Source of the DNA: Trichobilharzia regenti
Taxonomy: Eukaryota; Platyhelminthes; Trematoda; Strigeidida; Schistosomatidae
DNA length: 64,000 nucleotides
Direction of reading: 5' to 3'
Assembly (NCBI GenBank): GCA_944472135.2
Contig: CALYDD020000340.1
Span: 62,001 to 126,000, forward strand
The translations under genes and the position numbers were made by a program. This document shows positions 58,069 through 64,000 of the stretch, one piece after another. Positions within the stretch are counted from its first letter, which is position 1. Every line of letters starts with the position of its first letter. Below the pieces are notes generated by a model. It was not told where the DNA came from, did not search any database, and saw only the letters and a program-made list of their open reading frames with translations.

Positions 58069-59258
58069 ATGCAGATGTTCACTGTATGTTCGAATACTCT
58101 TGTCTAATATTGCATGCCTCCATGATGGTGATTTCTTTCATTTCAGCTCGTCTTAGTTGTACTGGTTGTATCATTTGAATGTGAAATGGGAGGTAAGTCA
58201 TCCTCATCTCTTTTTCGTCTCCACATATCAGATAGTCGATCGGACAAATGACCTGCTCGCCTCCCTCCATCCATGCATGCATACATGCGAACACTATTCT
58301 AATGCAGAGATTTGTCGACTATTGCTACTAACACCACCACCATCATTACTAAGACTAATCATGCTACAACCACCACCACCACCACCACCACTAATACTGC
58401 TATCACCACAACTGCTAACATTGATATCAGTACTAATCTGACAATGCTAGCGCGACAACAACAACAACAACATAGACGAATTCCAGTATGAATGCTACTC
58501 ATACGACTAGTGCTAATTTCACTCACTCACTATTGCAGTTGTTATTAATATTGCTAACAAATTTTTGTATAACGACAGCGACTGGATAAATGATTGGGAG
58601 ACAGAAATTGAAGGTGAATGTATTCAAGGTAGCCGACTGGGATTTTCAGTTCATTCATCACACAATCACACAGGCTCCCGAATAAGGAGGTAGGCTCGAA
58701 GTGAGTGACACTGATTTCTGGGAAGCGGGTGACAACCCACTTCATTACTCATTACCTCAGTCATTCACTCACTCACTCACTCAATCACTCAATCACGCAT
58801 CCAGTCAGACAGACAGACAGACAGTCAGTCAGTCAGTCAGTCAGTCAGAGAGTCAGTGAAGCAGTCACCTGATCACACAGTGACATGCATTCGAGGCGAG
58901 TGACATTGTTAATCGGCCGGCTAGTGGAATGGTTGACGAATGCAGAATTGAAGGAAGGAAGGAAGGGAGGACGGTTGGAAGGTAGTCATAAAGAATGAAT
59001 AAATATAAATAAATAAACAAATACATAAATAAATAAATAAATGAGTGAGTGAGTGAGTGAATGTGGTATCTTGTTGCTTTATTTTTTGCAGCTATCGCAG
59101 GTCCAGTTCCAGAACCAGCCGCCGCTGCCGCTGCAGCAAACAGTGGTTGTCCTGGCTGTCCCGGTGGATGCCCTAATTGCCCTAAGTGTTGTGGATGCCG
59201 TGGATGTCGAGGTGGGAAGTGTCCAGGAGGCTGCTGCAGAGGCTGTCGGAGACAGTAA
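58069..59258 (+). CDS. Secreted Gly/Pro/Cys-rich peptide, copy 5
   Basis: Exons 58069-58083, 58147-58192 and 59092-59258. The coding sequence is unchanged despite the upstream insertion and tetranucleotide variation in intron 2. Confidence 0.8.
58539..58613 (+). other. Candidate optional 75-nt exon, open (copy 5)
   Basis: Open, with TGG at the diagnostic codon. Confidence 0.45.
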
Positions 59259-61262
59259 ACCACCAACACCAAACACTTCATTCATGCAAACAAGTCTTCT
59301 GTCCTATCTGAACAAATTCTTGTCATAATCATCATCATCATCATCAGCATTTCAAGTCGGCGGAGGACCAATGTAGTGTACTTTCAAATCTCCACTCTCC
59401 ATACTAAATTATTGATAAATAAATAAATAAATACATCCCACATTTCAGACGTCTTCTTCTGCTTCCTAATCGATGAATAATCAGTCGGTGAGTGTGACGG
59501 TGTTCTCGGCGCTGCTGATGGTCGAGTCGACGCCGACAGGTCAATTCTCCCACTGACGGAAACTTGCATGCAGCCATCTTGTTGAAATTTCTCTGTCTTT
59601 CAATCTGTCAGCTTGTTAGTCCTTTTGTTAATGAAGAATAAGCGAGTGAATCAGTAGTCAGTAGTTAAGTGTAGAGTCGATTGCGCCATAATTCGCTGAG
59701 CTAGCCAACCAGCCAGCCAGCCAGCCAGCTAGGTAGCTGTCGAGTTATTCAGATATTGAAGCACCCACTCTCTTGGTTAATGGTAATTTAACTGAGTGGC
59801 ATAATTAGTTAGTCATGCAGTGAGTCAGTTACTCATTCGGTCTCTCAGTGAACCAGCCGTCAACTCGAACACAACAACAAGCTTTCCCACTCATGATCAC
59901 AAATTCTATATAGTCAAATTATAATGAAATCAGTCGTTGAAGGAGAATGTGTGACCAGCATACACAGATAAACGGATAGACTGCAGATAGAAAGGCTGAC
60001 ATACAGCCAGACAGCACACACACTCACTCACACGAACAAACATACAAGCAGAAGAACACTCACGCTCACACTGCCCAATAGTTTGTCGCCTTCCTTCACT
60101 CTCACATACAATGCAAAGAAACAAACACACACACACACACATTGAAAGACTCATGTCCACAACACACTTTCAGACAGACAGCTATGCAACAAGGACAGTC
60201 GCGTGAAATCCAGACAATCACCAATTAATCTCACTTGATGAATCACCTCACCAACAACATCTCGTCGAATTTCTGTCATGTCGACCGGACCTAGCTAGCT
60301 CGACCACACATTCTGTTGTTTGTTTATCCTCGCGATTGAGATCTCCTTGAATCATCATCACCATCATCATCATCATCATCATCATCAGCGGTTTCAGCAG
60401 CACTAGGACCAGAACCAGCACCAGAATTCTACTGCCAACTAACTCCACTGACACTGTCACCATATTGACAGACTGAGTAGAATAACCAGTAGCAGGCTGT
60501 CGAGAATTGACGAGAATTCCTATGAAATTACTAACGACACCAGTCACAATACCCGTGATGAGCAAAGTTCAACTAAGAATAATAAAATCATAAGAATAAC
60601 AATAGCGGTCATAATAATATTGTCAATATAACTAAACAAATTACCAAAATAATAATTAGGATAATGCTTTTGATTGTACTATTCAACAACACAAAGCAAG
60701 ACACGGGAGTCAATGTATACTGTTCATTAGTCAAAAGGCTGTCGATCATAGATCCACATTTTGTATTCGGAAACCAATCAATTGGTTAACTGAGGAGCGT
60801 GGGATTTCGCTTCACATCAAAGAACATGAAATAGAATGCTCAAATATACATATACAAATACATAGTATTCTGTTTCCAATGCAGTGTGTTGAACTGTGAG
60901 AATAACATTCTCACTCTACTCTACTCTACTCTACTCTAACATCATCACATAGAATGGTCAAATGGATAGATATTTGGTATTGTGTTTTTGTTGTTCCGAT
61001 CTGAACTGTGAGAAGATATGAGAATAATAAGATTCTGTTGGGACACATTGTCGTCTGTATCACACCACCACCGCCACAGTGTGTGTCAGTATGAGTGAAT
61101 TTCCTAATGGATGCAATTCAAAGAAGTGAAGTAGTGCAGTATTATTATTGACAACCAGGATAATTTTAGCAACAATAATAATGAAGGACGATACAAATGA
61201 AATAAAATAAGGAAGGCCACTGTCAATAATAGTGATGAAGAAGAAAGAAATGAGAGCACATA

Positions 61263-61465
61263 GAATTTTATTGGTGAATGGTGACTCCCAGTGGAATCCA
61301 GGATAACGCGAATTTCGTCCTATTTGGGAGTCATCCGCCAGCTGGATGTACCTGCATTCCACAGTCAGTGAGTGATGATGTTCCCACCGCGGCTCGAACC
61401 CAGTGGCCATGGTTTCATACGACAAAGCGTTATCCACTAGACCACTCAAGCCACGAGAGCTGGCC
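61263..61465 (-). repeat. Sm-alpha-like SINE, unit 6
   Basis: Same element and same core defect as in unit 5. Confidence 0.75.
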
Positions 61466-62286
61466 ACGTCCTGTGAGACGGGAAAATCTAAAATTCAATT
61501 GAAAAATAACAGTTCGATTATAAAAATGATTATAACGACAAAACGGAAAATAATTTTCAGGACTATTAGTATCATTATTATTATCATAAGGATGAAGTAG
61601 GTTACCTACGTACAGCGAGCGGTCAGTGCTTGTTTGCTTGCTTGCTTGCATTGTAAACATCATCACATTCGTTCTTGTCACCACCACCATCATCAACATA
61701 ATCTTCATTCTCATCATGACCTAACAATTGATGAGTCGCCAAACTCCGAATTCGCCAGCTCTCCTAGAATCATTCCGACTACATGCCATGCACAGCCTAC
61801 ACAGCCATCACATCATTTTGTGACTCATGGAAAACTCCCATTGTAACATTTAGAAAATCAAAACAAGTGATTCAGCGAAGAGACTCTTTTCAACGAATTT
61901 ATCATCAAGCTGTACAGTCGTATAAATATGGTTTTTAATAAGTTATATCCGGTGAGGGAATTGAATCTTACGTGTGAATGCATAAAAAATAATAATAATA
62001 ATAATCATATGAAGTTCAATGAAAACTAGAATGTTTGTGATTATAATCGTAGTTAAATGTCAAGTGGCAAAGCAGACTAATGTCATATCTAGAATAATTC
62101 ATAGGAGGGATAGAACTTGAAAAAGGATGTGCAATTATTGGATTAGTAGACAAATCGAATAAAACAAAAACGTTACGTAATATTGTGTGAAATTTAATAG
62201 CATAGAAGTTATCGTTGTAAAAAACAATTGATTTAGAATGACAAGTGGAACAAGTGAAATAATACCGGGGACAGTTCAAAGTGAGA

Positions 62287-63037
62287 TTAGTAATAATAAC
62301 AATTGACTGAATAAGGAAGAGTATACAAATTGAATAGACAAAATGAAAAATTGGTAGAGCTAAAATATGATTGGGGATTATCATATTTTAGCATAGAGGG
62401 ATTAAGACCATGAACGTTGGAGGGGTTGAACGAACATTTTTGTACACAGAGATCTGGCTTTTCTGTTTCGATAGCCAAAGCTTCAGCAATACAGATGAGT
62501 CGGGTACGTAGGGATTTGGGTAGATTGCTCTTTGCCTTGTAGATGACTTTAAAGGCGGAGGCTATAGAGATAGGGTGATCATTATCGACCAGATGTTCTA
62601 TGATCGCGCTTCTTATTGCTCCACTTCCACCTTTTCGTAGCCATGCAGGATAATGTTCTTGCACACCTCTTGGACAAAACTCGAGTCGAACGACCGATAT
62701 ACCTAGCTCCACAAGAGCAGGTGAATTGATAAACGCACATAGAGTTGGTCAACATTGGGATCTTGTCCTTCAGGTTATTGAACAATAATGGTCGGCTAGT
62801 AAAAGCTATTCTCAGAGAGGCAGCAGGGAATGTTCTTTTCAGGGACTGTGATATCCTTCGTTTCATGATATCGGAAGCTAAGTCGCCTTTGAATTCTAAG
62901 CTCATGTAAAGTATTCTCTGGGGAGCCGTTGATAGGTCACGTTTTGTAGGCTTTGAATGTATATTCTTATCTATAAAACGTGGTGGAAATCCATTTTCCA
63001 TTAGGATTTTCCTCAAAGTGTATAACTCATCTTCCAC
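62287..63037 (-). pseudogene. PLE GIY-YIG fragment, unit 6
   Basis: Pieces 62582-63037 and 62287-62712, same frameshift; no LTR element at the site occupied in unit 5. Confidence 0.85.
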
Positions 63038-64000
63038 AATATCAGTGCTACATATATCACATCATTTCACAACACATCACATCACATCAGACTTCGTCAC
63101 ATCTCATCATATCACGTCACCCAACGCCCGATTCATTAGCAAATATTAATTCCAAACAACATTCATATCGGTCGATTCCAAGTAGTCAAGACGACCAGAA
63201 ATAGGTGACGATGCATCAAACAAATAACTAACTAATCAACTCACTTACTAACTGACAAACTAACTAACTGTGCACTTGATGAAAACATTGAATAAATAAG
63301 TGACTAAATAACTGAATTTCTTTGTAAATAAATGGCTGACTAACTGTCTGAATGAATATATGTCTGTCTAAATAACTCAATAAATACTTGACCAAGTGAA
63401 CAACTAATCAACTCACTTACTAACTGACTAGTCAACTAGCTAACTAACAAACTATCCAACTAAGTAACTAATTGATTAAATAATTTAAGCGTAGAACTTG
63501 GCCACTCTGGTACAATGCAATTCCATATAAGATTATTTAATTTTATTTTATTAATCACACGATGATGTCGTAGTATTAACAACACAAATCCAGTTGGTAA
63601 TACTGCATCACTGTGTGATTATTGTCAAAATAAACCTATTCATTATGGAGTAACAAACCAACCAGCCAACCAACTAACTGACTAACTAACTAACCAAACC
63701 ACCGACTCACATTTGATCTCACGAAGTCATCAACGAACGAATCATCGGACGAATGAAGGAAGGAAGGAAGGAAGGAAGAGGCAGTGGGCTCAGAAGCCAA
63801 CATTCAGTCAAACTGATTCACAGACTGACAGACTGAGTCCAAAATACAAAAATTATTTACTCATCACAGAGTGAAATTGTATAAGGAAGAGTCAATCCAC
63901 GCATAAAATACAGCCAACAAACTAAACAAACAACTAGCCAACTAACCAACCGAGAATCAAGCAATCAAGCCAGCAGTTAGTCGGTCAATAAATCGAACAA

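Larger units (their letters stand above)
53442..60700 (+). repeat. Tandem unit 5 (7259 bp including a 1075-bp insertion)
   Basis: Without the LTR-element insertion and its duplicated target the unit is 6184 bp. It shares AACATAATCTTC with unit 6, marking 5 and 6 as a pair. It also has extra CAGT repeats near 58822-58846, lacks a GTCAGTGA phrase there, and has fewer AGCC repeats near 59708. Confidence 0.95.
60701..64000 (+). repeat. Tandem unit 6 (partial, runs off the window)
   Basis: First 3300 bp of a further unit, ending about 250 bp before the expected ATG. The promoter and gene of this copy are therefore outside the window. Confidence 0.95.

Noticed and set aside
28696..60700. Array as a pure assembly artefact
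   Set aside because: Units carry private SNPs, microsatellite differences, one divergent tract and one unit-specific insertion, which is hard to produce by duplicating a single contig. Long reads would still be decisive.
28696..64000. CRISPR-like or satellite array
   Set aside because: The repeat unit is 6.2 kb with genes and introns; there is no short-repeat/spacer pattern.

Overview
The window looks like AT-rich, intron-containing animal DNA from a flatworm, most likely a blood fluke (Schistosoma). Three things suggest this: tRNA-headed SINEs followed by hammerhead-like motifs closely resembling the schistosome Sm-alpha family, abundant Penelope-like elements (PLEs), and CR1/Jockey-type non-LTR retrotransposons. 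The genus call is inference from repeat families; no host gene was recognised by name.

Positions 1 to about 28.69 kb are gene-poor and full of broken retroelements. There are two 5'-truncated CR1/Jockey-type elements (about 5.4-7.25 and 13.7-15.35 kb, minus strand). One nearly full-length but dead PLE lies at 7.41-10.16 kb, with direct and inverted terminal repeats. PLE fragments lie at 4.5-5.0, 17.66-18.03 and 26.2-27.1 kb. Three copies of one tRNA-derived SINE lie at 17.45, 19.01 and 24.54 kb. A 607-bp palindrome at 27.70-28.31 kb is built from two inverted SINE copies carrying hammerhead-like motifs. Only three short exon-like islands were seen (3-155, 1719-1789, 2364-2647), all weak.

From about 28.69 kb to the window end there is a head-to-tail array of units of about 6.19 kb: five complete and one partial, starting near 28696, 34879, 41062, 47255, 53442 and 60701. 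Every unit carries, in order: an Sm-alpha-like SINE with a degenerate hammerhead (minus); a PLE C-terminal fragment with a GIY-YIG domain carrying one shared frameshift (minus); a TATA-type promoter with a symmetric E-box arrangement; and a small multi-exon gene (plus). The gene is assembled here from splice signals. Its exons are 15, 46 and 167 coding nt, and it predicts a 75-residue secreted peptide with a signal sequence, a Pro/Ala spacer and a basic Gly-Pro-Cys-rich domain with 12 cysteines. The five copies have identical coding exons. A possible additional 75-nt phase-1 exon is open in copies 2-5 but has an in-frame TAG in copy 1.

The array is young. Units differ by few SNPs and by microsatellite length, except for a sharply bounded divergent tract (about 40.85-42.07 kb). 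Unit 5 carries a recent insertion (54.95-56.03 kb) of an internally deleted Ty3/gypsy-type LTR element with near-identical 325-bp LTRs. The strongest candidate for a previously undescribed system is the amplified Cys-rich secreted-peptide gene family with its possible optional exon.
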